64,000 nucleotides of DNA, from positions 62,001-126,000 of the forward strand of contig NZ_JAJSEC010000009.1 in assembly GCF_021272185.1 (NCBI RefSeq). Direction: 5' to 3'. Under the pieces are notes generated by a model. The model made no database searches and was not told where the DNA came from. It worked only from the letters and a program-made list of their open reading frames with translations. Numbering within the stretch: position 1 is the stretch's first letter; every line of letters begins with the position of its first letter. This document shows, in pieces, positions 23,678 through 32,482 of this stretch. Position numbers and translations under genes: made by a program. Origin of the DNA: Roseivivax sp. GX 12232 (GTDB taxonomy: Bacteria; Pseudomonadota; Alphaproteobacteria; Rhodobacterales; Rhodobacteraceae).

Positions 23678-25770
23678 CCTCGCTTCCCGACATCGACGGG
23701 CTGCTCGCGCCCCGGAGCGTGGCGATCATCGGCGCCTCCGACGACCCGACCCGCATCGGCGGACGGCCCATCGCGGCGATGCTGCGCTCGGGTTACGCCG
23801 GAAAGATCCTGCCGGTGAACCCCAAGCGCGAGAGCGTGCAGGGCATTCCCTGCTTCGCCTCGGTCGCCGATCTGCCCGAGGCACCGGATGCCGCGCTGAT
23901 CGCCGTGCCCGCCAAGCTGGTGCCCGAGACGATCACCGCGCTGGGCGCCAAGGGCTGCAAGGCCGCGACGCTCTTCTCGGCGGGTTTCGCCGAGACCGGC
24001 GAGGACGGCGAGGCGGCGCAGCGCGACCTTCTGGAACTCGCCCGCGCCCAGGGCGTGCGGCTTCTGGGGCCCAACACGCTGGGCGTCTACAACGTCGACC
24101 TGGGCTATTACGGCACCTTCTCCTCCTCGCTCGACACCGGCCACCCGCGGCCCGGCAACATCGGCATCGCCAGCCAGTCCGGCGCCTTCGGGGCGCATCT
24201 CGGCGCGCTGGCGCGGGACCGGGGGCTCGGCTCCTCGATCCTGATGACCACCGGCAACGAGGCCGACATCTCGGTCGCCGAGGCGATCCGCTGGATGGCC
24301 GAGAGCGACACCACCGAGGTGATCTGCGCCTACATGGAGGCGATCAACGACGCGCCGGCCTTCCTCTCCGCGCTCGACGCGGCGCGGGACGCGGGCAAGC
24401 CGGTCTTCGCGCTGAAGGCCGGGCGCTCGGCGGTGGGGGCGCGGGCGGCGGCCTCGCATACCGCCTCGCTGACCGGCGACGCGGCGGTGGCCGACGCGGT
24501 GCTCGAGGATCACGGCGCCATCGTGGTGCGCGACCCCGAGACCATGATGGATTACGCCTATGTCGCCTCGAAGAAGGTCTTTCCCGACCGCCATTCGCTG
24601 GGGGTGATCACCATCTCGGGCGGCGCGGGCATCGTGATCTCGGACGAGGCCGAGCGCATCGATTTCCCCATGCCCGCCGTGCCCGCGCCGACGCAGGCGC
24701 GGTTGAAGGAGGTGCTGCCCTATGCCTCGCCCGCCAATCCGCTCGATTGCACGGCGCAGGCGCTGAACGATCCGACGCTGCTCGAGACCTTCACCCGGGC
24801 GGCGCTGGAAGAGGGCGGCTACGGCGCGATCCTGAGCTTCCTGACCTATGTCGCGGGCAGCCCGGCGCTCTGTGACACGATCCTGGCCGCCACGAAGACC
24901 CTGCGCGAGGCATACCCTGACCGCATCATCGCCTTCTGCGCGCTGGGCGACCCGGAGGTGCTGCGCCGCTACGACGAGGCGGGCATCCTGGTCTTCGAGG
25001 ACCCCTGCCGCGCGGCCCGGGCGCTCGACATGGCCTGCCGCCTCGGCGCGGCCCGCGCAGAACCCCGGCGCGCGCTGCCGGAGCCGGCCAAGGTCACGCT
25101 GCCCGCGCGCACCCCGAACGAGGCCGAGGCGCAGCGCCTTCTGGGCGAGGCGGGCCTTCCCGCCGCCCCGCAGGAGGCCGTGAGCGATCCCGAAGCAGCC
25201 GTCGCGGCGGCTGAGGCCATGGGCTACCCGGTGGTGATGAAGGTGCTCTCGCCCGACATCCTGCACAAATCCGACATCGGCGCGGTGAAGCTGAACCTCT
25301 CCGACGCAGGCGCCGTCCGCGCCGCCTATGCCGAGATCGCCGAGGCCGTGGCACAGAGGGCGCCCGAGGCGCGGATCGAGGGCACGCTGGTGGCCAGGCA
25401 GCTCTCGGGCGGGGTGGAATGCCTCATGGGCATCAGCCGCGACCCGACCTTCGGGCCGGTGGCGGTCTTCGGGCTGGGCGGCATCTACGTCGAGATCCTG
25501 AACGACGTGGCGCTGAAGCCCTGTCCCTTCGACGAGGCGACCGCGCGCGAGATGATCCTCTCGATCCGGGGCGCGGAGATCCTGACCGGCGCACGCGGGC
25601 AGGGGGCGGTCGACATTCCCGCGCTGGCGCGGATGCTCTCGGACCTGTCGCGCTTTGCGGCGGGCGCGGGCGAGCGGCTGACCTCGATCGACCTCAACCC
25701 CGTCGTCGCCATGCCCGAGGGTCAGGGCGCATACGCGCTCGATGCCGTAATCGAGATCGAGGAGGGCTGA
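23674..25770 (+). CDS. ADP-forming acyl-CoA synthetase, fused alpha and beta domains
   Basis: The 698-residue protein activates a carboxylic acid to its CoA ester with ATP, giving ADP and phosphate. Domain order is CoA-binding Rossmann domain (about 1-140, VAIIGASDDPTRIGG), succinyl-CoA-ligase flavodoxin-like domains (about 150-460) with the phosphorylated His262 in AASHTASLTGD, then a C-terminal ATP-grasp domain (about 480-698, MGYPVVMKVLSPDILHKSDIG and FGLGGIYVEIL). The start is a GTG at 23674 whose GTGA overlaps the thiolase stop codon, with GGAGG 8 bases upstream. It is probably the pathway's entry enzyme. Substrate specificity cannot be read. Confidence 0.9.
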   Translation: MTSLPDIDGLLAPRSVAIIGASDDPTRIGGRPIAAMLRSGYAGKILPVNPKRESVQGIPCFASVADLPEAPDAALIAVPAKLVPETITALGAKGCKAATLFSAGFAETGEDGEAAQRDLLELARAQGVRLLGPNTLGVYNVDLGYYGTFSSSLDTGHPRPGNIGIASQSGAFGAHLGALARDRGLGSSILMTTGNEADISVAEAIRWMAESDTTEVICAYMEAINDAPAFLSALDAARDAGKPVFALKAGRSAVGARAAASHTASLTGDAAVADAVLEDHGAIVVRDPETMMDYAYVASKKVFPDRHSLGVITISGGAGIVISDEAERIDFPMPAVPAPTQARLKEVLPYASPANPLDCTAQALNDPTLLETFTRAALEEGGYGAILSFLTYVAGSPALCDTILAATKTLREAYPDRIIAFCALGDPEVLRRYDEAGILVFEDPCRAARALDMACRLGAARAEPRRALPEPAKVTLPARTPNEAEAQRLLGEAGLPAAPQEAVSDPEAAVAAAEAMGYPVVMKVLSPDILHKSDIGAVKLNLSDAGAVRAAYAEIAEAVAQRAPEARIEGTLVARQLSGGVECLMGISRDPTFGPVAVFGLGGIYVEILNDVALKPCPFDEATAREMILSIRGAEILTGARGQGAVDIPALARMLSDLSRFAAGAGERLTSIDLNPVVAMPEGQGAYALDAVIEIEEG

Positions 25771-25771
25771 G

Positions 25772-26638
25772 ATGGCGATCGACTACGACCACCTGATGAA
25801 CTTCGACATTCCCGAGGTGCGGCAGGGCTACGGCCCCCGCGACTGGGCGCTCTACGCGCTCTCGGTGGGCATGGGGCAGGACCCGATGGACCGCGCGCAG
25901 CTGGCCTATGCGGGCGCGCTCTCGGACGACGCCAGGGTCATGCCGGCGCTCGTCAACGTGCTGGGCCACCCGGGCTTCTGGCTCAGCGATCCGGCCACCG
26001 GCGTCGACGCGCTGAAGCTGGTGCACGGCGAGCAGGGCATGACGATCCACGCCGATCTGCCCGAGGCCGCGACGGTGATCGGCAAGACCCGGGTGACCGG
26101 ACTGGTCGACAAGGGCGAGGGCAAGGGCGCGCTGCTCTACTACGAGAAGACCCTGCACGACGAGGCGACCGGCACCCATCTGGCCACCTGCCGGGGCACC
26201 ACCTTCCTGCGCGGTGACGGTGGCTTCGGCGGGCCCGAGGGGCCGGTGAAGAAACCGCATGTGTTGCCGGACACCCCGCCCGACCATGTCTTCGAGACCC
26301 CGACCCGGCCCGAGCAGGCGCTCCTCTACCGCTGGAACGCCGACCCGAACCCGCTGCACCTCGACCCCGCCGTGGCCGAGAAGGCGGGCTTCGAGCGGCC
26401 GATCCTGCACGGGCTCGCGACCTTCGGCGCGGCGGCGCACGCGCTTCTGGCGGTGCTCTGCGGCTACGACGCGCGGCGCTTCGGCAGCATGGACGCCCGC
26501 TTCACCGCGCATGTCTTCCCCGGCGAGACGCTGCGCACGGAAATCTGGACCGACGGCTCTTTCCGCACCATCGCGGTCGAACGCGACAAGCAGGTGATCG
26601 GCAACGGGCTGTTCCAACCCCGACAGGAGACGAGATGA
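25772..26638 (+). CDS. MaoC-family (R)-specific enoyl-CoA hydratase, double hotdog
   Basis: This 288-residue protein has two hotdog domains, like hydratase 2 of peroxisomal MFE-2. The C-terminal half carries the hydratase 2 motif YRWNADPNPLHLDPAVAEKA (Asp and His catalytic) followed by FERPILHGLATFG. The N-terminal half lacks the motif and is the substrate-binding domain (VRQGYGPRDWALYALSVGMG). It would hydrate a 2-enoyl-CoA to the (R)-3-hydroxyacyl-CoA, which the MFE-2-like SDR of the divergent operon could oxidise. The ATG is 1 base after the ligase stop codon. Confidence 0.9.
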   Translation: MAIDYDHLMNFDIPEVRQGYGPRDWALYALSVGMGQDPMDRAQLAYAGALSDDARVMPALVNVLGHPGFWLSDPATGVDALKLVHGEQGMTIHADLPEAATVIGKTRVTGLVDKGEGKGALLYYEKTLHDEATGTHLATCRGTTFLRGDGGFGGPEGPVKKPHVLPDTPPDHVFETPTRPEQALLYRWNADPNPLHLDPAVAEKAGFERPILHGLATFGAAAHALLAVLCGYDARRFGSMDARFTAHVFPGETLRTEIWTDGSFRTIAVERDKQVIGNGLFQPRQETR

Positions 26639-27396
26639 GCCTGAAGATCACCACCGAGGAGGCCGGCATCCGCGTCCTCACCCTGAGCGACCCCGACCGC
26701 CGCAACCCGCTGGGCCACGCGGTCCGCATCGAGCTGGCCCGCGCCCTGGCCGAGGCCGAGGGCGACGCCGCGGTGCGGGGTGTCGTGCTGACCGGCGCGG
26801 GCGGGCATTTCTGCGTCGGCGGCGACATCCGCGACCAGGGTGAGCGCAGCGCCGCCGAACACCGCGAACGCTTCGCGGTGATCAAGGACATGGTCGGCCG
26901 CATGGTGCGGTTCTCCAAGCCCCTGGCCGCGGCGGTCGAGGGCTGGGCCGCGGGTGGCGGCATGGCCCTGGCCATGGCCTGCCCGCATGTTGTCGCGAGC
27001 CGTGAGGCGCGCTTCGTCGCGAGCTTCACCAAGATCGGGCTGATCCCCGACATGGGGCTTCTCGCGACCCTGCCGGCGCGCATCGGCGCCGCCCGCGCGC
27101 GGCGGCTGATCCTGAACAACCGCGCCGTGACCGCCGAGGAGGCCGAGCGCCTCGGCATGGTCGAGGAGCTGGCCGAGCCGGGCGCCGCGCTTGACGCCGC
27201 GCTGGCCCAGGTCCGCGCCGAGGCCGAGGCCGCCCCCCTGCCGCGCCACTACGTGATCGACTGGTTCGCCCGCGAGGTGGACGCCGCGCTCGACTACGAG
27301 CGGCAGGTGCAGCCCGATCTTCTGAACAGCGCCGATGCCGCCGAGGGCCGCGCCGCCTTCTTCGAGAAGCGCAAGCCCGCCTTCACGGGCCGCTGA
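26635..27396 (+). CDS. Enoyl-CoA hydratase/isomerase (crotonase family)
   Basis: The 253-residue crotonase-fold protein has both oxyanion-hole segments, GHFCVGGDIRDQG near residue 58 and AVEGWAAGGGMALAMA near residue 100, and the helix with FTKIGLIPDMGLLATLP near residue 128. The second acidic catalytic position shows Asp in IPDMG. Length is typical. Having both a crotonase and a MaoC hydratase in one operon suggests that the two act on different intermediates or with opposite stereochemistry. ATG overlaps the preceding stop codon by 4 bases. Confidence 0.88.
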   Translation: MSLKITTEEAGIRVLTLSDPDRRNPLGHAVRIELARALAEAEGDAAVRGVVLTGAGGHFCVGGDIRDQGERSAAEHRERFAVIKDMVGRMVRFSKPLAAAVEGWAAGGGMALAMACPHVVASREARFVASFTKIGLIPDMGLLATLPARIGAARARRLILNNRAVTAEEAERLGMVEELAEPGAALDAALAQVRAEAEAAPLPRHYVIDWFAREVDAALDYERQVQPDLLNSADAAEGRAAFFEKRKPAFTGR

Positions 27397-27413
27397 GGCC
27401 GGAAAGGAGCCAT

Positions 27414-28868
27414 ATGACCGACAGCACGGCTGCGCGCGCGGCGGACCGCCCGGGGCCCGAGGTGAGGCACCGGGGCCTGCGCGCGGGTCTCATGGGCCTG
27501 GTGATCGCCACGGCGATCCTGCTGGTCTTCGTGGATGCGCTCTGGCTCGACGCGCTGGGGGCGGTGGCGCTGGCGGGTTTCCTGGTGCTGGGCTGGCGGC
27601 AGTTCAGCGTCGGCACCTGGGTGCCGCTGATCCTGTCGCTCGGGGCGCTGGTCACGGCGCTCCTGCGCGAGGTGCCGACCGAGGTGCTGATCGCCGCGGT
27701 CGAGCGGATGATCTTCCTCGCCGCGCTGATCGCGGTCCTGAACGCGCTGCGCTCGGCGGCGCTGATCGCCCCCGAGGTGGCGCGGGCGGGCGCCTTCCTG
27801 ACCGGCCAGCCGGCCTCGCGGCGCTATATCTCGCTGGTCCTCGGCGGGCATCTTTTCGGGGTGCTGATCAACTTCGGCGGGCTGGCGCTCCTGCTCGACC
27901 TGACCAAGCGCTCGATGGAGAGCGCCGCCACCCGCGCGCTGCCCGAGGAGATCCGCGAGGTGAAGCTGCGGCGCATGTCGCTGGCGGTGGTGCGCGGCTT
28001 CGGGCTCATTTCGCTCTGGTCGCCGCTGGGCTTTGCCACCAATGCGCTGCTGATCACCCTGCCGGGGCTCGACTACCTCGAGTTCGGGCCCATCGGCTTT
28101 GCCATGTCCTTCGTCTTCGTGGGCATCGGCTGGCTCTTCGACCGTTTCGCCGGGCGGCGCTACCGCAACCTGCCGCTGCCGCGCCCGAGCCCACCCGAGG
28201 GCGCCTGGCGCGGGGCGGCGCTGCTGGTGGGCCATGTGCTTGTGGTGGGCGGCTCGGTCTTCCTGCTGCACGCGCTTTCGCCCGTGACCTTCCAGGAATC
28301 GCTGATCCTGGTGGTGCCGAGCTACGCGCTGATCTGGGCCGCGGCCTCGGGGCTGCGCACCGGCGGCGGTGCGCTTGGCGGCGCGCGGGCGGCGATCCGG
28401 GACTACCGCGGGCGGCTGCCGCTCATGGGGGCCGAGGTCGGGGTCTTCGCCTCGGCGGGCTTCCTGCCGGTCCTGCTGCTGGCGCTGATCCCCACCGAGG
28501 CCATCCAGGCGCAGGTGGCGCTCCTGGGGCTCGGCGCGGTGCCGATCGCCATGATGGTCTCGGTCGGCATCCTGGTCTTCGCGCTGATCGGCATCAATCC
28601 GATCGTCTCGACCTCGGTCCTGGGCTCCATGGCGCTGCAGCTCGAGGTCGCGGGGCTCGGGCCCCAGGCCATCGCGCTGGCGGCCATCGGCGGCTGGACC
28701 GCGGTGATCGGGCTCTCGCCCTTCATCACCACGATCATCCTCGCCTCGACCATCGTCGGCCGCTCGGTCTGGCGGGTGGGGCCGGGCTGGAACGGCGCCT
28801 ACTGCGCGACGATCCTCGTCGTCTGGCTGGTCTTCATGGCGGTGCTCATGGGGTCCGGGCTTGTCTGA
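27414..28868 (+). CDS. Polytopic membrane protein, possible transporter
   Basis: I do not recognise the family with certainty. The 484-residue protein is strongly hydrophobic, with 11-13 predicted helices grouped in two halves separated by a basic cytosolic loop (about 245-265, RFAGRRYRNLPLPRPSP). The C-terminal half contains a Pro/Gly-bearing hairpin-like segment GINPIVSTSVLG and GLSPFITTI, reminiscent of ion-transporter superfamily carriers. It is last in the CoA-ester operon, 17 bases after the crotonase gene with GGAAAGGAG upstream, so it may import the operon's acid substrate. Its 3' end overlaps the convergent CoA-transferase gene by 23 bases. Confidence 0.7.
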   Translation: MTDSTAARAADRPGPEVRHRGLRAGLMGLVIATAILLVFVDALWLDALGAVALAGFLVLGWRQFSVGTWVPLILSLGALVTALLREVPTEVLIAAVERMIFLAALIAVLNALRSAALIAPEVARAGAFLTGQPASRRYISLVLGGHLFGVLINFGGLALLLDLTKRSMESAATRALPEEIREVKLRRMSLAVVRGFGLISLWSPLGFATNALLITLPGLDYLEFGPIGFAMSFVFVGIGWLFDRFAGRRYRNLPLPRPSPPEGAWRGAALLVGHVLVVGGSVFLLHALSPVTFQESLILVVPSYALIWAAASGLRTGGGALGGARAAIRDYRGRLPLMGAEVGVFASAGFLPVLLLALIPTEAIQAQVALLGLGAVPIAMMVSVGILVFALIGINPIVSTSVLGSMALQLEVAGLGPQAIALAAIGGWTAVIGLSPFITTIILASTIVGRSVWRVGPGWNGAYCATILVVWLVFMAVLMGSGLV

Positions 28869-30024
28869 GGGGCGGGCCATCCATCGCATCGGCTGCGGGG
28901 GCGAACTCGGCGCGGATCGCTGCGCCGTGCTGGTCCAGCGCGGGGCTTTCGCCCGCCTCCAGCCGCCGCGCCCCGTCGACCAGCGCCGGCGGCGCGGGCA
29001 GGGGGATGCGCGCGCCGCCCGGCACGCCGACCTCGGCGGTGGTGGTCTGCGGATGCGCGATCAGCCCGTCGAGGTCGTTGACCCGCGCGAAGGCGATGTT
29101 GCTTTCCATGAGCCGCTCGGTGATCCGCGCCACCTCGAGCCCCGCGAAGACCTGCGCCACGGCGGCATCGACCTCGGAGCGATGCGCGACACGGGCGGTG
29201 TTGGTGGCCATCTCGGGGGCCTCGATCAACTCGGACCGGGCCAGCACCTCGCGGGCGAAGATCGCCCATTCGCGGTCGTTTTGGATCGAGATCAAGACCG
29301 GCACGCCATCGGCGCTGTCGAAGACGCCGTAGGGCGAGATCGAGGGATGCGCGAGCCCGATGCGCTTCGGCGGCTTGCCCGCGGCGGCGTGCAGATAGGG
29401 CACCGCCAGCCAGTCGGCGATGACGTCGAACATGGAGATATGGATGTCGCAGCCGCGCCCGGTCACGCCGCGCTGGATCAGGCTTTCAAGGATCGCCGAC
29501 TGCGCCGCCGCGCCGGTGGCGATGTCGACCATGGAGATGCCGACGCGGGCCGGGGCCTCGGGGCCGCCGGTGATGCTCGAGAGGCCCGACTCGGCCTGGA
29601 TCAGCAGGTCATAGGCCTTGCGCTGCGCGTAAGGGCCGGTCTCGCCGTAGCCGCTGATCCCGCAGGTGATGAGCCTTGGGTTGCGCTGGCGCAGGACCTC
29701 GGGGCCCAGCCCCTTGCGGGCCAGCGCGCCGGGCTTGAGGTTCTGCACGAAGACATCGGCGCGGTCGGTCAGCGCCAGAAGCAGCGCGCGGTCTTCCTCC
29801 TGTCCGAGGTCCAGCGCGAGCGATTCCTTGCCCCGGTTGAGCCAGACGAAATAGCTGCTCTCGCCGCCCGCGACGCCATCGTAGCCCCGGGCGAAATCGC
29901 CCTCGGGCCGTTCGACCTTGATCACCCGCGCGCCGGCATCGGCCAGCCGCGAGGTGCAATAGGGTGCGGCGACGGCCTGTTCGATCGAGACGACCAGGAG
30001 GCCCTCGAGTGGTCTGCCTGACAT
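28846..30024 (-). CDS. Class III (CaiB/BaiF) CoA-transferase
   Basis: The 392-residue protein moves CoA between acyl groups. Family signatures are the N-terminal PLEGLLVVSIEQAVAAPYCT, DAGARVIKVERPEGD, YFVWLNRGKESLALDL, and the catalytic Asp in KAYDLLIQAESGLSSITG, with SPYGVFDSADG further on. Length is typical. GGGAGG precedes the ATG. It faces the preceding operon tail to tail and lies 149 bases from the LysR gene, both on the minus strand. It could prepare the substrate of either flanking cluster; which one is not clear. Confidence 0.88.
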   Translation of the reverse strand: MSGRPLEGLLVVSIEQAVAAPYCTSRLADAGARVIKVERPEGDFARGYDGVAGGESSYFVWLNRGKESLALDLGQEEDRALLLALTDRADVFVQNLKPGALARKGLGPEVLRQRNPRLITCGISGYGETGPYAQRKAYDLLIQAESGLSSITGGPEAPARVGISMVDIATGAAAQSAILESLIQRGVTGRGCDIHISMFDVIADWLAVPYLHAAAGKPPKRIGLAHPSISPYGVFDSADGVPVLISIQNDREWAIFAREVLARSELIEAPEMATNTARVAHRSEVDAAVAQVFAGLEVARITERLMESNIAFARVNDLDGLIAHPQTTTAEVGVPGGARIPLPAPPALVDGARRLEAGESPALDQHGAAIRAEFAPAADAMDGPPLRQARTP

Positions 30025-30173
30025 GATATCCTCCCTTCGCGGGGCCTGACCGGCCCCCTTGAAGGGCACGCTAGCGCGCCGCCTGTCATGCCGCAAAGGC
30101 TATGGCGGTATTTCAGTCATGCTTTTGTGGCATGTCACGCAGAGGGCGCGCCGGCGTCGGACCAGGCGCGCGC

Positions 30174-31100
30174 CTACATGGTGGTTCCCGGCCAGGCGCC
30201 CGAGGTCGAGAGCCGGTGCACCTCGGAAATCAGGAAGTCCGAAAAGCCCGAGGTCAGCCGCGAGGTCGGCCGGTTTAGCGGGCTCATCAGGATCAGCGTG
30301 CGGTCGATCGGACGGCGCACGATGGGCCGCGCGATCAGCCGCCCCGAGGCCACCTGTTCGTTGACCGACATGAGCGGCAGGATGGTCGATCCGAGCCCGC
30401 GATCGACGAAGGCCAGCATGGTCGGCAGGATGTCGATCTCGAGCCGCACGTCGAGCGGAATGCCCTGGCTTTCCGAGATATGGTCGATGCGCTTGCGCAG
30501 CCCGTGTTCGGGGTTGGGCAGGATCAGGGGCAGGCTCAGCGCCTCTTCCGAGGTGATCGGCGTGCCGTCGGCCACGGCGCCTTCGCCGCCGCGCTGGATC
30601 AGGAAAAGCTGTTCGATAATAATGGCCTGGCTCTTGATGGCCGAGGATTTCTGGCCCTCGTAGGCGACCCCGAGGTCGATGGTCCCGCGCTGCAGCCAGT
30701 CCTGCACATGGCCCGAGAAGCCCGAGACGATGCGCAGCTTGACCTGCGGGTGGGTCTGCATGGTCCGCTCGATCAGATGGGTCGCCAGCACCTCGGCCAC
30801 GGTGGGCGGCAGGCCCAGGGTCACGGTGCCCGAAAGGGTCTTCTGCGCGCCCGAGACATCGGTCGCGAGATCGTCGATATCCTCGAGGATCACCCGCGCG
30901 CGGGCGGCGAGCCTCAGGCCCTCTTCGGTGGGCATGACGCCCCGCCCGTGGCGGCGCAGGAGCGGCACCGCCAACGCCTCTTCCAGCGCCTTGACCTGGC
31001 GGCTGAGCGCGGGCTGGGCGATGTTCAACCGCTCGGCCGCGGCGGTGATGCTGCTCAGCTCGACGATCTGGATGAAGTTGCGAAGCTGCCGGATGTCCAT
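30174..31100 (-). CDS. LysR-family regulator of the TRAP/CoA-transferase cluster
   Basis: The 308-residue protein has an N-terminal HTH (MDIRQLRNFIQIVELSSITA, AERLNIAQPALSRQVKALEE, LLRRHGRGVMPTEEG, residues 1-65) and a C-terminal effector domain (GTVTLGLPPTVAEVLATHL onwards). The HTH is of the Nac/CbbR-like subgroup. It is divergent from the TAXI-TRAP gene across a 179-base AT-rich region (for example GATATATTTATAATGCATTT near 31122), which should contain its box and both promoters. Regulation of the downstream operon by its transported acid is inferred from position. Confidence 0.87.
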   Translation of the reverse strand: MDIRQLRNFIQIVELSSITAAAERLNIAQPALSRQVKALEEALAVPLLRRHGRGVMPTEEGLRLAARARVILEDIDDLATDVSGAQKTLSGTVTLGLPPTVAEVLATHLIERTMQTHPQVKLRIVSGFSGHVQDWLQRGTIDLGVAYEGQKSSAIKSQAIIIEQLFLIQRGGEGAVADGTPITSEEALSLPLILPNPEHGLRKRIDHISESQGIPLDVRLEIDILPTMLAFVDRGLGSTILPLMSVNEQVASGRLIARPIVRRPIDRTLILMSPLNRPTSRLTSGFSDFLISEVHRLSTSGAWPGTTM

Positions 31101-31279
31101 GTCATGCCGTTTCGGTATCGCTGATATATTTATAATGCATTTGCAACATATGCGCCGACCCGACAGGCTCCCGTCAAGGGCAAACCCGCCCGGAGGCGCG
31201 ATCCTCCGGAGACGGCCCGGCAGAGGAGGCCGGGCGCCGCGCGGGGGACCGGACCCTTGGACATTTGGGAGGAACTACC
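31101..31279. promoter_or_regulatory. Divergent LysR / TAXI-TRAP promoter region
   Basis: The 179-base gap contains an AT-rich core at about 31118-31150 with the near-palindrome TGCATTTGCA, unlike its GC-rich surroundings. A divergent LysR arrangement makes this the expected regulator site. GGGAGGA at 31267-31273 is the ribosome site of the downstream gene. Confidence 0.5.
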
Positions 31280-32407
31280 ATGGTCTTCAGCAAGAAACTC
31301 GGCGTCGCCGCCGCGGCGCTCATGGCCTTCGCGGGCACCGCGCAGGCGCAGGAGCTGCCGGGCACGATGGTCTGGACAAGCTACGACGTCGGCTCGGCCG
31401 GCTACGCCGAAGCCTCGGCCATCGCCGACGCCTTCGGCAAGGAATACGGCACCCGCGTGCGCATCCAGCCCTCGGGCAGCGGCATCGGCCGCCTGCAGCC
31501 GCTCCTGCAGGGACGGGCGGATTACGCCTTCCTCGCCACCGAGGCCTTCTTCCTCGGCGAGGGCGCCTATGACTTCGCCACCCCCGACTGGGGCCCGCAC
31601 CAGCTGCGCGCCGTGGCCGGCCGCCCGGCGGGCATCACGCTGATCGCCGCCGGCGACGCGGGCATCGAGACCGTCGAGGACGCGCGCGGCAAGCGCATCG
31701 CCTTCGTGGCGGGCAACCCCTCGGTCAACGTGAAATGCGAGGCCATCCTGGCCTTCGGCGGGCTGACGCTCGACGACGTCGAGGTGATCACCTTCCCGAC
31801 CTACAGCGCCGCCATGTCTTCCATGACGCGCAACGAATCGGATGCGACCTGCACCACGCCGACCACCAGCCAGCTCTACGAACTGGCCGAAAGCCCGCGC
31901 GGCATCCACTACGCGCCGCTGCAGGCCGACAACGAGCAGGGCTGGGACCAGCTGCTCAAGGTGCTGCCGATCATGAGCCCCTCCGACGAGGACGTGGCCG
32001 CGGGCCTGGCCGAGGGCGAGACCGCCAAGATGGCCGCCTACCGCTACCCGGTGATCACCACCACCTCGGACAAGGGCGCGGACGAGGTCTATGCCTTCAT
32101 CAAGGCGCTCGACGAGACCTTCGACATGTACAAGGACGGCACCGCCGCCATGTCGCGCTGGACGCTCGAACGCTCGGGCAAGCCCGCGATCGACATTCCC
32201 TTCCACGAGGGCGCCGTGCGCTACCTCGAGGAGATCGGCGTCTGGACCGAAGAGGATGAAGCCTGGAACCAGCAGCGGCAGGCGCGCATGGACGCGCTGA
32301 CCGAGGCCTGGGACAGCTTCAAGGCCGAGAACGGCGAGCTCTCCGAGGAGGCCTTCGCCGAGGCCTGGATGGCGCGCCGCGGCGAGGTCCTGGCCTCCCT
32401 GAACTAA
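31280..32407 (+). CDS. TAXI-family TRAP transporter solute-binding protein
   Basis: The 375-residue periplasmic binding protein captures the substrate for the adjacent fused permease. Residues 1-23 are a signal peptide (KKLGVAAAALMAFAGTAQAQ). The mature part has the TAXI-like features MVWTSYDVGSAGYAEASAIA, VRIQPSGSGIGRLQPLLQGRADYAF and FVAGNPSVNVKCEAILAFGGL. The long acidic C-terminal helix (DEAWNQQRQARMDALTEAWD) is unusual relative to shorter TAXI proteins. The ATG at 31280 has GGGAGGA 7 bases upstream; an in-frame ATG at 31265 lies before that site and is rejected. Ligands of TAXI systems are often C4/C5 dicarboxylates or glutamate. Confidence 0.85.
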   Translation: MVFSKKLGVAAAALMAFAGTAQAQELPGTMVWTSYDVGSAGYAEASAIADAFGKEYGTRVRIQPSGSGIGRLQPLLQGRADYAFLATEAFFLGEGAYDFATPDWGPHQLRAVAGRPAGITLIAAGDAGIETVEDARGKRIAFVAGNPSVNVKCEAILAFGGLTLDDVEVITFPTYSAAMSSMTRNESDATCTTPTTSQLYELAESPRGIHYAPLQADNEQGWDQLLKVLPIMSPSDEDVAAGLAEGETAKMAAYRYPVITTTSDKGADEVYAFIKALDETFDMYKDGTAAMSRWTLERSGKPAIDIPFHEGAVRYLEEIGVWTEEDEAWNQQRQARMDALTEAWDSFKAENGELSEEAFAEAWMARRGEVLASLN

Positions 32408-32423
32408 GCCGCCGCGCTTCTCT

Positions 32424-32456
32424 GCCCCCGGCGTTGCACCCGCGCCGGGGGCGTTT
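32424..32456 (+). terminator. Intercistronic hairpin with T-tract between TAXI binding protein and permease
   Basis: A 10-bp stem (32424-32433 with 32443-32452) and a 9-base loop are followed by G and four T (32454-32457). It lies 16 bases after the binding-protein stop codon and 26 bases before the permease ATG. Partial termination or 3' stabilisation here would give the excess of binding protein over permease common in such systems. Confidence 0.65.
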
Positions 32457-32482
32457 TGACACCTTCAGCCCAGGACCGTCCC

